From: Leptolyngbya sp. Cla-17
Lineage (GTDB): Bacteria > Cyanobacteriota > Cyanobacteriia > Leptolyngbyales > Leptolyngbyaceae
Reading direction: 5' to 3'
Assembly (NCBI RefSeq): GCF_016807185.1
Contig: NZ_JAEVYN010000002.1
Coordinates: forward strand, 1,544,528-1,608,527
Length of the DNA: 64,000 nt
Shown: piece after piece, positions 42,065 to 50,865 of the stretch
How the letters are laid out: every line of letters begins with the position of its first letter
How positions within the stretch are numbered: position 1 is the first letter of the stretch
Position numbers and translations under genes: made by a program
Notes under the pieces: model-generated
Told to the model about the DNA's origin: nothing
The model's database searches: none
The model's input: the letters and a program-made list of their open reading frames with translations, nothing else

Positions 42065-44155
42065 ATGGAAACGATATATCAATACGCTTGGCTGATTCCC
42101 GTGTTGCCATTGGCAGCCGCTACGATTATCGGTTTAGGTCTTATTTCTTTTAGCAAGTTAACAAGTAGGCTGCGTCAGGTTTCGGCTGGCTTTGTTGTGT
42201 TCATGATTGGAACCGCAATGACGCTCTCCTTTGGGCTGTTGTGGAGCCAGTTGAATGGGCATGCTCCTTATACCCAGATGATTGAATGGGCGGCGGCGGG
42301 TGATTTTCATCTCAATATGGGTTACACCATTGATCACCTGACTGCCCTGATGTTGGTGATTGTGACCACGGTTGCTTTTCTGGTCATGGTTTACACCGAT
42401 GGGTACATGGCTCATGATGCAGGCTATGTGCGGTTCTATGCTTATTTAAGTCTATTTAGCTCGTCCATGCTGGGTTTGGTGATCAGTCCGAACTTGGTAC
42501 AGATTTATATATTTTGGGAGCTAGTAGGGATGTGTTCCTACTTGCTTATTGGTTTTTGGTACGATCGCAAAGCCGCCGCAGATGCGTGTCAGAAGGCATT
42601 TGTGGTAAACCGAGTCGGTGACTTTGGGCTGCTGCTGGGGATTCTCGGTCTATATTGGGCAACTCGTAGCTTTGATTTTGAAGTGATTGGCGATCGCCTC
42701 CAAGATTTAGTGCAATCCGGTTCCCTCAACGGTGGATTAGCGGCTTTGCTTGCTATCCTCGTGTTTCTGGGTCCTGTAGCAAAATCGGCACAGTTTCCCC
42801 TACATGTATGGCTGCCCGATGCCATGGAAGGTCCCACCCCCATCTCTGCATTGATTCATGCCGCAACCATGGTGGCAGCAGGTGTGTTTTTAATCGCTCG
42901 GATGTTCCCCGTCTTTGAACACATTCCCGCAGCAATGACAGTGATTGCTTGGACGGGTGGAGTCACTGCCTTTTTAGGAGCCACGATCGCCATTACCCAA
43001 ATGGATATTAAGAAGGGCTTGGCTTACTCCACCATGTCTCAATTGGGCTACATGGTTATGGCAATGGGTGTGGGTGGCTATAGTGCCGGATTATTTCACC
43101 TGATGACCCATGCTTACTTCAAAGCCATGATGTTTTTGGGATCAGGTTCGGTTATCCATGGCATGGAATCTGTGGTGGGTCATAATGCCGCCTACGCTCA
43201 AGATATGCGCTTGATGGGCGGATTGCGAAAGTTCATGCCGATTACCGCCAGCACCTTTTTTATCGGTGTTTTAGCGATCTCTGGTATCCCTCCCTTTGCT
43301 GGTTTTTGGTCAAAGGATGAAATTTTGGGATTAACCTTTGCGGCTAATCCGGCTCTTTGGCTCGTAGGCTGGTTAACAGCAGGAATCACCGCTTTTTACA
43401 TGTTCCGCATGTATTTTCTTACGTTTGAGGGAGAGTTTCGTGGCAAAGACAAAGCGGTGTTGAATCAAATCGATGCGGAACAATTGCTAGCCGTGGGGCT
43501 GAATTTTGGTCCCGGTGCGATGAACCCTAAAGAGTTGACGATGGCTAAGCCTGACGTTCACGATGCTCACAGCCACGATGCGCATGGCAGCACTCCTCAT
43601 GAGTCTCCTTGGACAATGGCTTTACCGCTAGTGATTCTGGCAATTCCTTCAGCGCTCATTGGATTGGTGGGCACACCGTTCAACAACTATTTTGAAGCGT
43701 TCATCCATGCGCCCGGAGAGGTCGTGGAGACGCTGGAACCTGGATTTCACGCCTTGCCCAAAGAGGAGTTGACTGAGTTTTTAGTCATGGGTGGTAGTTC
43801 CGTTGGGATTGGGTTGATTGGGCTAACACTGGCATCGCTGATGTACTTTTCTCGTAAAATTAACCCCTCTGCGATCGCTGAAAAAATTCCTGCACTTTAT
43901 AGTCTCTCCAAAAACAAGTGGTACATAGACGATATTTACTCCAATGTCTTTGTGTTAGGTAGTCGCCGTTTGGCTCGGCAGGTATTGGAAGTGGACTCTA
44001 AAGTTGTGGATGGGGTGGTCAACTTAACTGGTTTGGTGACCTTGCTGACAGGCGAAACCCTAAAATACCTGGAAAATGGTCGCGCCCAGTTTTATGCATT
44101 GGTTGTGTTTGCAGCCGTGCTGGGACTGGTAATTTTCTCTGGAGCAACTTCGTAG
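42065..44155 (+). CDS. ndhF: NAD(P)H-quinone oxidoreductase subunit 5 (NdhF)
   Basis: Proton-pumping membrane subunit of the cyanobacterial NDH-1 complex, 696 residues and about 16 membrane segments. Key motifs are YIFWELVGMCSYLLIGFWYD, LHVWLPDAMEGPTPISALIH and TMSQLGYMVMAMGVGGYSAG, with the long lateral helix near the C terminus. The N terminus METIYQYAWLIPVLPL and the absence of a cupA/cupB gene downstream point to the NdhF1 type of respiratory/cyclic NDH-1L rather than the CO2-uptake forms. An unusual His-rich loop (DVHDAHSHDAHG) lies near residues 498-509. It is followed on the same strand by ndhD. Confidence 0.95.
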   Translation: METIYQYAWLIPVLPLAAATIIGLGLISFSKLTSRLRQVSAGFVVFMIGTAMTLSFGLLWSQLNGHAPYTQMIEWAAAGDFHLNMGYTIDHLTALMLVIVTTVAFLVMVYTDGYMAHDAGYVRFYAYLSLFSSSMLGLVISPNLVQIYIFWELVGMCSYLLIGFWYDRKAAADACQKAFVVNRVGDFGLLLGILGLYWATRSFDFEVIGDRLQDLVQSGSLNGGLAALLAILVFLGPVAKSAQFPLHVWLPDAMEGPTPISALIHAATMVAAGVFLIARMFPVFEHIPAAMTVIAWTGGVTAFLGATIAITQMDIKKGLAYSTMSQLGYMVMAMGVGGYSAGLFHLMTHAYFKAMMFLGSGSVIHGMESVVGHNAAYAQDMRLMGGLRKFMPITASTFFIGVLAISGIPPFAGFWSKDEILGLTFAANPALWLVGWLTAGITAFYMFRMYFLTFEGEFRGKDKAVLNQIDAEQLLAVGLNFGPGAMNPKELTMAKPDVHDAHSHDAHGSTPHESPWTMALPLVILAIPSALIGLVGTPFNNYFEAFIHAPGEVVETLEPGFHALPKEELTEFLVMGGSSVGIGLIGLTLASLMYFSRKINPSAIAEKIPALYSLSKNKWYIDDIYSNVFVLGSRRLARQVLEVDSKVVDGVVNLTGLVTLLTGETLKYLENGRAQFYALVVFAAVLGLVIFSGATS

Positions 44156-44395
44156 GTCGGTTACTTTAATGTGATCCAATAAACCCACCTGCAAATTGTT
44201 CCTTGAGTTATCAGATTCCTGTAAGGGCTTGGCATATCTTCCGGAAAGCCAGCTACGGGCAATCACCTTGCGACTCAATCGGCGGCTGAATGCCGAATGC
44301 TAAGCCCTTACGCAAGAGACTTCAACCTCACCGTTCCGAAAGATCTTGATTCTCCAGTTAAGTTACCAACAACAAAACAGAACGGCTATATCACA

Positions 44396-45994
44396 ATGTT
44401 GACTGAGAATTTTCCCTGGCTGACGTTCATTATTCTCTTTCCGATCGCAGCCTCTCTCCTGATTCCCTTCATTCCCGATAAAGATGGCAAAACCATTCGC
44501 TGGTATGCCTTGATTGTGGGATTGATTGATTTTGCTGTCATTGTTTACATGTTTGGCAGTTTCTATGACTTTTCCAGTTCGGAACTGCAATTAGTCGAGA
44601 GCTATTCTTGGATTTCTCAAATCGACCTGCGCTGGTCAGTTGGGGTTGATGGCATATCCATGCCGCTGGTCATTTTAACTGGTTTTATCACCACCCTGGC
44701 AACCCTGGCTGCCTGGCCCGTCACTTTAAAGCCGCGCCTATTCTACTTCCTGCTGCTGGTAATGTATGGCGGTCAAATTGCAGTGTTTGCAGTGCAAGAT
44801 CTACTGCTTTTCTTCCTCACCTGGGAATTGGAGTTAATTCCAATTTACCTACTGCTCTCGATTTGGGGCGGCAAAAAGCGCCAATACGCAGCTACAAAAT
44901 TTATTCTTTATACGGCTGGCAGTTCTTTATTTATTTTGGTTGCAGCCCTGGCAATGGCCTTTTATGGTGATACGGTCACCTTTGACATGCGATCGCTAGC
45001 AGCAAAAGACATGGCGCTCAACTTCCAACTGTGGATGTATGCCGCCTTTTTAGTCGCCTATGCTGTCAAACTGCCAATTATTCCCCTACACACCTGGCTG
45101 CCCGATGCCCATGGTGAGGCCACTGCGCCCGTTCACATGCTGCTGGCTGGCATTTTGCTAAAAATGGGCGGCTATGCTCTGATTCGCATGAATGTCGAAA
45201 TGCTGCCAGGTGCCCATGCCGTATTTGCGCCCGTGTTGGTCGTCTTAGGCACGGTGAATATTATCTACGCTGCCCTCACGTCCTTTGCTCAGCGCAATCT
45301 GAAACGAAAAATTGCTTACTCATCCATTTCTCACATGGGCTTTGTGATTATTGGAATCTCATCCTTCACCGATTTGGGGTTAAGCGGAGCAGTGCTGCAA
45401 ATGGTATCTCACGGATTGATTGGAGCCAGCCTCTTCTTCTTGGTGGGAGCTACCTACGATCGCACTCATACCCTAATGCTGGATGAAATGGGCGGGGTCG
45501 GGCAAAAGATGAAGAAGATTTTTGCCATGTTCACAGTTTGCTCCATGGCATCACTTGCATTGCCAGGAATGAGTGGCTTTGTCGCAGAACTGATGGTGTT
45601 TGTCGGCTTTGCCACCAGTGATGCCTACAGTGTGCCGTTCCGAGTGATTGTGGTTTTTCTAGCTGCGGTGGGTTTGATTCTCACACCGATTTATTTGCTT
45701 TCTAACCTACGGGAAATTTTCTTTGGTCCTGAAAATAAAGAACTAACTGCTCACGAAGAACTGGTGGATGCGGAGCCTCGTGAGGTATTTATCATCGCTT
45801 GCCTATTAGTACCCATCATTGGTATTGGCTTTTATCCTAAACTCTTGACCCAGATTTATGATGCGAAGACGATCGAGCTAACGGCACGTCTGCGCGATCA
45901 ACGCCCTGGATTGGCTGAACAGGCTTCCTCTAACTCAATGGCTCAACTATTTGATGCCAAAGTATTGCAGGCACCCGAGATGCCACAAGGCTGA
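44396..45994 (+). CDS. ndhD: NAD(P)H-quinone oxidoreductase subunit 4 (NdhD)
   Basis: Proton-pumping antiporter-like subunit of NDH-1, 532 residues. I chose the ATG at 44396 (MLTENFPWLTFIILFPIAAS), which matches the NdhD1 N terminus; an in-frame ATG at 44297 would add 33 residues with no similarity. FLTWELELIPIYLLLSIWGG, PLHTWLPDAHGEATAPVHML and KIAYSSISHMGFVIIGI carry the conserved Glu, Lys and His of the channel. Pairing with an NdhF1-type gene and the absence of Cup genes suggest NdhD1. It is 240 bp downstream of ndhF. Confidence 0.94.
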   Translation: MLTENFPWLTFIILFPIAASLLIPFIPDKDGKTIRWYALIVGLIDFAVIVYMFGSFYDFSSSELQLVESYSWISQIDLRWSVGVDGISMPLVILTGFITTLATLAAWPVTLKPRLFYFLLLVMYGGQIAVFAVQDLLLFFLTWELELIPIYLLLSIWGGKKRQYAATKFILYTAGSSLFILVAALAMAFYGDTVTFDMRSLAAKDMALNFQLWMYAAFLVAYAVKLPIIPLHTWLPDAHGEATAPVHMLLAGILLKMGGYALIRMNVEMLPGAHAVFAPVLVVLGTVNIIYAALTSFAQRNLKRKIAYSSISHMGFVIIGISSFTDLGLSGAVLQMVSHGLIGASLFFLVGATYDRTHTLMLDEMGGVGQKMKKIFAMFTVCSMASLALPGMSGFVAELMVFVGFATSDAYSVPFRVIVVFLAAVGLILTPIYLLSNLREIFFGPENKELTAHEELVDAEPREVFIIACLLVPIIGIGFYPKLLTQIYDAKTIELTARLRDQRPGLAEQASSNSMAQLFDAKVLQAPEMPQG

Positions 45995-46134
45995 TCCTGA
46001 TAGAAATCGCGCTTTCAGTGAAAGCCTATTCCGAAGCGGCGCGCCAGAAAATCTAGAATTTGAAAGCCAAGAGCCAGTCTAAAATACACTGATTTCTGGC
46101 TTTCGTTTTGCACTGCTCTGAGGAAAACACTTCT

Positions 46135-46770
46135 ATGCTCAATACTTTGCTAGAAAACCGCGACTACACCCTCATTGTCGCAAAAACGACTGCCAGTATT
46201 TCTACCATGCCTCCAGGCTATGAAAATCGTTGGGCGGCGGCTCACTCTGCAATTGTGGCATTGGCGCAAAAGTGCGAAGAGCACGACCCCGATGGAATTA
46301 CAATTTACATGTCTTCCAGTAATTACCCGCAGGGTGCATTCAAACGATACGAGCAGGTGAGTCCAGCCCAGCTAGACCAAATTTTTCAGGAGAACTACCC
46401 GCCAGAGAACCTTTCTTTGTTAGATGGATTGCAGTTGGCTCTAGATGATTACTTTACCCGCAAGGCTGCTAAGCTGACGAAGCAAAATGGAGCCATCATA
46501 ATCGTGCTGATTGATGGTGAGCCGTTGGATCGAATGAAAATTGCGAAGGCGATCGCTCATGCTGCGGATGCTCTCGATTCAGATAACGAATTAGGAATTG
46601 GCTTCGCTCATATTGGGGACGACCTGATTGCCAGAGGCTTTCTATCTGCCTTGGATGATGATTTGCGATCGCGCATTGGCGCAAAGTTTGATATTGTTCA
46701 TACCAAAGTTTTTCAAGAGATTGATCCGGCGGGTTTGACCGACTTTTTGATAGACATTTTGCAGCATTAA
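46135..46770 (+). CDS. vWA-domain-like protein with a degenerate metal site
   Basis: Protein of 211 residues from the ATG at 46135 (GAGG about 15 bp upstream). It resembles cyanobacterial stand-alone vWA proteins: NRDYTLIV, KCEEHDPDGITIYM, FKRYEQVS, FQENYPPENLSLLDG, DDYFTRKA and VLIDGEPLD are all in family order. The metal-binding DxSxS, normally DKSGS after YTLII, reads AKTTA, and the GGTDL loop is replaced by ENLSL. It has therefore probably lost metal-dependent ligand binding while keeping the fold. It lies 140 bp after ndhD; a functional link is unproven. Confidence 0.78.
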   Translation: MLNTLLENRDYTLIVAKTTASISTMPPGYENRWAAAHSAIVALAQKCEEHDPDGITIYMSSSNYPQGAFKRYEQVSPAQLDQIFQENYPPENLSLLDGLQLALDDYFTRKAAKLTKQNGAIIIVLIDGEPLDRMKIAKAIAHAADALDSDNELGIGFAHIGDDLIARGFLSALDDDLRSRIGAKFDIVHTKVFQEIDPAGLTDFLIDILQH

Positions 46771-47019
46771 CTGAAACTCTTACCCCAGTGATCGATCTAC
46801 TTTGATTAAATAAATAAGAAATGGGGAAAAGCTATTTTTTTGAGCGTTTTCAATGCTTCAAAAGATTCTTAATAGAATGCTAAAACACCTATTTCTATAA
46901 AGCTATGTTGCGTTTAAGAAAAATCCGTATCATTGGCTAGAATCCTTTCTAAGTAACGGTTTGATGAATCATTCAAACCGTTTAACCAGCTAAAGTACTC
47001 ACAGAGATCAGCAAAATTG

Positions 47020-47047
47020 TTGCACTTTCAAAGCCCTGAAGTATAAT
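47020..47047 (+). promoter_or_regulatory. Sigma-70-type promoter of the HU gene
   Basis: TTGCAC (47020-47025) and TATAAT (47042-47047) are separated by 16 bases, 30 bp upstream of the HU start codon. An AAGGA ribosome-binding site follows 11 bp before the ATG. The -10 box is a perfect consensus. The remaining ~250 bp of the upstream spacer (46771-47019) hold nothing I recognise. Confidence 0.78.
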
Positions 47048-47076
47048 CACAGCAGTCATTCTAAGGATTTTGGGAT

Positions 47077-47361
47077 ATGAATAAAGGTGAACTCGTCGAT
47101 AAAATTGCTGAAAAAGCAAGTGTCACTAAAAAAGATGCTGACATTGTGCTTTCCGCAATGTTGGATGTCATTCTAGACACCGTCGCTGGCGGAGATAAAG
47201 TAACGTTAGTCGGCTTTGGCACATTTGAAGCCCGCGATCGCCAAGCGCGGGAAGGGCGTAACCCCTCCACTGGGGAACCCATCAAAATTCCAGCCACAAA
47301 AGTTCCAGCATTTAGCGCTGGAAAATCATTTAAAGATAAGGTCGTTGGCAAAGAAGAGTAA
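47077..47361 (+). CDS. hup: HU-family DNA-binding protein
   Basis: Nucleoid protein of 94 residues that bends DNA as a dimer. The N terminus MNKGELVDKIAEKASVTKKD forms the helical body. VTLVGFGTFEARDRQAREGR and NPSTGEPIKIPATKVPAFSAGKSFKD are the DNA-binding arm and flanking strand of HU. Cyanobacteria normally have one highly expressed HU, in agreement with the strong consensus promoter upstream. Confidence 0.97.
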   Translation: MNKGELVDKIAEKASVTKKDADIVLSAMLDVILDTVAGGDKVTLVGFGTFEARDRQAREGRNPSTGEPIKIPATKVPAFSAGKSFKDKVVGKEE

Positions 47362-47646
47362 TCTGTCGGGACAAAAACAAGGTGTTTTTTGAGTAAAGCT
47401 GCTTGAGTCAATGTCTGAGGTCGCCGCAGACTCAAAACACCAATTCAACCCATGAAAGGCTTGGTGATGCTCGGCTTCAAGCCTTTACCAAGGGCACGAA
47501 TTACCATGATTTCTGAGAGTTTTGAAACGGCTCATTTTGGAATCCTGTCCACACACGTAGAGTAGAGGAAAGACCAGCGAGATCGCCAACTTATGCAGCG
47601 TTTCCAAAAAAATGCGGTCGCGAAAAGTTTCGCCTGTAGACTATAA
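47362..47646. other. Intergenic region between HU and the psaL terminator
   Basis: A 285-bp spacer, 384 bp gene to gene. GGTGTTTTTTGAGT near 47382 and ACTCAAAACACC near 47430 are imperfect complements that could form a long hairpin after HU. Nothing else is recognisable. Confidence 0.4.
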
Positions 47647-47678
47647 AAAAGTCTGGTAGATATATCTACCAGACTTTT
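47647..47678 (-). terminator. Perfect palindromic terminator of psaL
   Basis: AAAAGTCTGGTAGATA and its exact complement form a 32-bp perfect palindrome ending in TTTT on both strands. It lies 67 bp past the psaL stop and could end transcripts from both psaL and HU. Confidence 0.85.
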
Positions 47679-47745
47679 ACTTGTTGCGTTCAAACATTAT
47701 TCAAAGAAATTTTGAGAAGATCTTTGAGTCAATCATGGTGCGACT

Positions 47746-48213
47746 TTAGTTGACAAAGCCGCGGAAAATTGAATCGACGACGGAGAAGTTTTGTAGCAAG
47801 AAATAGGCTACAAACGCCGCAGCCATTGCGCCAATAAAAAAGCCACCAGTTAGTTGGCTCCAGCCATCAGCCGATTGCAGCTTATTGGATGAATTGTCAT
47901 CGGCATCAGAGAAAGTTGCCAATCCATAGATCGACAAACAAGCTGTTGCGATCAAAATTAGGGCACCCCCTGAGATTAGACCCCCCAACGCTGCAACGTC
48001 AGAGTCGCGCAAAGGTCCAAATACAACCCAAGGTCCAATGATAAAGTAGCCATGCGCTAAACCGATTTCAAGACCCCGCAGCAACGGAGATAACCCTTTG
48101 CGATAAGCTGGCAGGTTACCAATAAATGCTCTGGTAAAATCGGAATCACTGATCGGAGTGGACAGATGCCCAAGAAAGGGATCGCCATTGTAAGGTTTGA
48201 TCAGATTTTCCAT
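47746..48213 (-). CDS. psaL: Photosystem I reaction center subunit XI (PsaL)
   Basis: Membrane subunit needed for trimer or tetramer formation of cyanobacterial photosystem I, 155 residues. The N terminus KPYNGDPFLGHLSTPISDSD and then NLPAYRKGLSPLLRGLEIGL are diagnostic. AHGYFIIGPWVVFGPLRDSD precedes the second membrane segment, and three helices fit the fold. A strong AAGGAAATTCAC ribosome-binding site precedes the ATG. No psaI gene was recognised next to it, although the two are often neighbours. Confidence 0.97.
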   Translation of the reverse strand: MENLIKPYNGDPFLGHLSTPISDSDFTRAFIGNLPAYRKGLSPLLRGLEIGLAHGYFIIGPWVVFGPLRDSDVAALGGLISGGALILIATACLSIYGLATFSDADDNSSNKLQSADGWSQLTGGFFIGAMAAAFVAYFLLQNFSVVDSIFRGFVN

Positions 48214-48316
48214 TGTGAATTTCCTTAATTATAAAAAGCAAGTACAAAAGAATTGAGCTTATTCTACGTCTGTAGGGGGACGCGCTGAAACAACGACAGG
48301 GTAACCGTTAGAAAAG

Positions 48317-49603
48317 TTAATGAAGAATTCTGGCAGCATGAATTTGCTGACGCAACTCTTCGGTTTGGGCGACAAGTTGGGTTTGGGCGATCGCCGCTTG
48401 GTTTCCGGTTGCCAGCCACTTCAACTGCACCGTTTGGTTGGCGGCTTCATCATCGCCCAAAATCAGACAGGCTGCGGCACCGCTGCGATCGGCACGCTTG
48501 AACTGTTTACCAAAGGCGCTCCCACTCAGATCTAATTCCACCGTAAAACCACCATGTCGTAGCTTTTGCGCCAACACAACCGCTTGCCCTTCTGCTTGTG
48601 TTCCTTTAGAAACCAGATAAAAATCTACGTTGGCAGCAGGTAGACTGTGGAGTTGCTGCAATAAGATGACGAGTCGCTCCATCCCGATCGCCCAACCTAC
48701 CGCCGGAGTGTCGGCTCCGCCTAGCTCAGTGACTAAGCCGTCATACCGTCCGCCTCCGCCCACCGTTGCTTGTGCGCCTAGGTCAGCCGACTGAATTTCA
48801 AACACGGTGTGGGTATAGTAATCTAATCCGCGCACTAAACGAGTGTTAATCAGAAACGGAATTTCTAAATCGGTGAGTAAGGTCTGAACTTGCTCAAAGC
48901 GGTGACTTGAATCAGGATTAAGGTGATCTAAAACGCTGGGTGCCTTCAGCAGAATGGCTTGGGTACGCTCATCTTTGCTATCCAAAATCCGTAGGGGATT
49001 GCGAGTTAGGCGGTCTTGTGAGTCAGCGTCCAAATCGCTTTTGTAGGGTGTCAGGTAGGCGACTAACGCTTCTCGATACTGGAGGCGATCGCTCGCATTT
49101 CCAATAGAGTTGAGGTTTAGCACCAGGTTTTTTAACCCCAATGCCTGCAAAATATCGGCAAAAATGGCAATCACTTCCACATCTGCCCGTGGGGAAGGAC
49201 TACCTAACACTTCTACGCCAATTTGGTGAAATTGCCGCTGTCGTCCGGCTTGAGGGCGTTCGTAGCGGAACATAGAGCCACAGTACCAAAGCCGCTGAAC
49301 CCCGCCTTGCGCATTAAGGCTATGTTCGATGAACGATCGCACCACTCCGGCGGTGCCTTCTGGGCGTAGGGTAATCGAGCGATCGCCCCGATCTTGGAAG
49401 GTATACATCTCCTTGCCCACCACATCCGTTGCTTCACCAATGCCGCGCTCAAACAGATTGGTTTGTTCAAAAATCGGTGTGCGAATTTCTTGATAAGCGG
49501 CTCTGCCTAAAATTTCCCGTGCGGCAGCCTCTATCTGCTGCCAATAACGGATTTCTTCGGGCAAAATGTCACGTGTGCCGCGTGTTGCTTGAATGGAACC
49601 CAT
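48317..49603 (-). CDS. hisS: Histidyl-tRNA synthetase
   Basis: Class II aminoacyl-tRNA synthetase of 428 residues. I chose the ATG at 49603 (MGSIQATRGTRDILPEEIRY); a TTG at 49615 would add four residues. LRPEGTAGVVRSFIEH (motif 2 region), YRYERPQAGRQRQFHQIGVE-like FRYERPQAGRQRQFHQIG, and the His-binding VRGLDYYTHTVFEI and GGGGRYDGLV (motif 3 region) are all present. The C-terminal anticodon-binding domain is complete. The start is preceded on the same strand by a small hypothetical gene. Confidence 0.97.
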   Translation of the reverse strand: MGSIQATRGTRDILPEEIRYWQQIEAAAREILGRAAYQEIRTPIFEQTNLFERGIGEATDVVGKEMYTFQDRGDRSITLRPEGTAGVVRSFIEHSLNAQGGVQRLWYCGSMFRYERPQAGRQRQFHQIGVEVLGSPSPRADVEVIAIFADILQALGLKNLVLNLNSIGNASDRLQYREALVAYLTPYKSDLDADSQDRLTRNPLRILDSKDERTQAILLKAPSVLDHLNPDSSHRFEQVQTLLTDLEIPFLINTRLVRGLDYYTHTVFEIQSADLGAQATVGGGGRYDGLVTELGGADTPAVGWAIGMERLVILLQQLHSLPAANVDFYLVSKGTQAEGQAVVLAQKLRHGGFTVELDLSGSAFGKQFKRADRSGAAACLILGDDEAANQTVQLKWLATGNQAAIAQTQLVAQTEELRQQIHAARILH

Positions 49604-49663
49604 AGTGTGCGTCAAATACGATGCGTCAAATGCGGATAGATAATTGTTAAATAACGATGGACT

Positions 49664-49951
49664 CTAAGTTGGGGAAGGTTCATGAGTTGCAGTAACCGTT
49701 TCAACCGTTTCCCAAGCACCATAGCGATCGCTATAGTACGCCAAAATTTGCTTCACTCGTTCTGCTGTCGATATGTCATCAGGATAATGAATCCACAAAC
49801 TATCGATTTGGCTCAAGGTGTAGTCAAACTGCTGAGATGTCTGCGGGACTAACTCAGTTTGCACCCCTTCAACCTGTCTTAGATGAGCTGCAACTTCTCG
49901 ATACACTGCCAGAGGCAATTGACCCAATCGGATACGATACTTTAAAACCAT
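49664..49951 (-). CDS. Small conserved hypothetical protein upstream of hisS
   Basis: Protein of 95 residues from the ATG at 49951 (MVLKYRIRLGQLPLAVYREV); an upstream start would add seven residues. AAHLRQVEGVQTELVPQTSQ, LSQIDSLWIHYPDDIS and VKQILAYYSDRYGAWE suggest a compact alpha/beta fold. No membrane segment or known motif is present. It lies 60 bp before hisS on the same strand and may be co-transcribed. I do not recognise a family. Confidence 0.68.
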   Translation of the reverse strand: MVLKYRIRLGQLPLAVYREVAAHLRQVEGVQTELVPQTSQQFDYTLSQIDSLWIHYPDDISTAERVKQILAYYSDRYGAWETVETVTATHEPSPT

Positions 49952-50047
49952 TAATCTAGCGACTGAAAGCAAAAATTAGAGGAACTTGAGGGTAACTAAA
50001 GCAACCTTTAGAAAAGACTTAACGGGCTAAGGCGATCGCTCAAACTA

Positions 50048-50341
50048 TTAATTCATTATGTGATTACCAGCGCCATTTCCATTGTTTACATCTGGCAATG
50101 CGCAACAGTTAACATTATCTAGACATACCTTGCCCCATTGCAGCGCCCAGCGAACTAAAGCAACTCGGTTGTCTGTTTCAGTTTTGGTCAGAATATTGCT
50201 GATGTGGTTATCTACGGTGCGTTTGCTAATTTCTAGTTTCTCGGCAATCTCCTGGTTGGTTAAGCCAGCGGCTACCCATTCAATCACTTGCAGTTCCCGT
50301 TCCGACAAAGAACTCTGCACCTGAGATTCGCCACTCGCCAT
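50048..50341 (-). CDS. PedR-like LuxR-type redox regulator
   Basis: Small transcription factor of 97 residues made of one LuxR-type HTH: LSERELQVIEWVAAGLTNQE, IAEKLEISKRTVDNHISNIL. There is no receiver domain. After the HTH come Cys73, Cys79 and Cys80 (KVCLDNVNCCALPD). Synechocystis PedR has the same layout and uses a conserved Cys to sense photosynthetic electron transport through thioredoxin. By that comparison this is probably its orthologue; the cysteines make redox control plausible. It is divergent from the small membrane protein gene next to it. Confidence 0.8.
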   Translation of the reverse strand: MASGESQVQSSLSERELQVIEWVAAGLTNQEIAEKLEISKRTVDNHISNILTKTETDNRVALVRWALQWGKVCLDNVNCCALPDVNNGNGAGNHIMN

Positions 50342-50450
50342 ATTTATAGGTGCCTGTGTATATGTACTTATGCCCTTTATTGTAGGGGCTTCTCAGCCAA
50401 AAACAACGCCAAAAACAATTGCTTAAACAGCCCGAACAAAAGGATTTCAG

Positions 50451-50711
50451 ATGATTACACCCGAAGAAACAGTTCAGCCTACGAAAACTCAAGCAACCCA
50501 GCCGCCGACGGTGTGGAGCTATAAGCCATGGTGGTGCCAGCCATGGTCAATTTTACTCACGGGCAATAGCTTAATCCTAGGCAGTTGGGGACTGTTCCAT
50601 CGCATGTGGATAACGGCAATAGTAGCCATACCTGTGCTGGCGTGGATGGGATTTTTTCTCTTGGTGTATCCCCAATTGATGAAGGGTGCAGAGATGGAGA
50701 AGGATATGTGA
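50451..50711 (+). CDS. Small cyanobacterial membrane protein (DUF6737-like)
   Basis: Protein of 86 residues: a Thr/Gln/Pro-rich N terminus, WSYKPWWCQPWSILLTG, then two hydrophobic segments (SILLTGNSLILGSWGLFH and MWITAIVAIPVLAWMGFFLLVYP) and a short charged end. The W-rich motif matches, from memory, an uncharacterised cyanobacterial family (DUF6737). Divergently transcribed from the PedR-like gene. Function unknown. Confidence 0.68.
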   Translation: MITPEETVQPTKTQATQPPTVWSYKPWWCQPWSILLTGNSLILGSWGLFHRMWITAIVAIPVLAWMGFFLLVYPQLMKGAEMEKDM

Positions 50712-50865
50712 AGGATATTTTGCAATACCCATGAATAGTCTTCTGGAAGTAGTGTATTGAAAGCGTGAAATATTTTATCGATAGCAGGTGAACCATACTG
50801 GGAATATTAGATGAACATGTTTGCCTATTTGTTCATCACTGTTGTTTCAATGGCGCTTTTTTGCC

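Noticed and set aside
48259..48339. Short minus-strand frame between hisS and psaL encoding MLPEFFINFSNGYPVVVSAR and a short tail
   Set aside because: It overlaps the end of hisS, has no ribosome-binding site, no membrane segment and no match to known small photosystem subunits such as PsaI.
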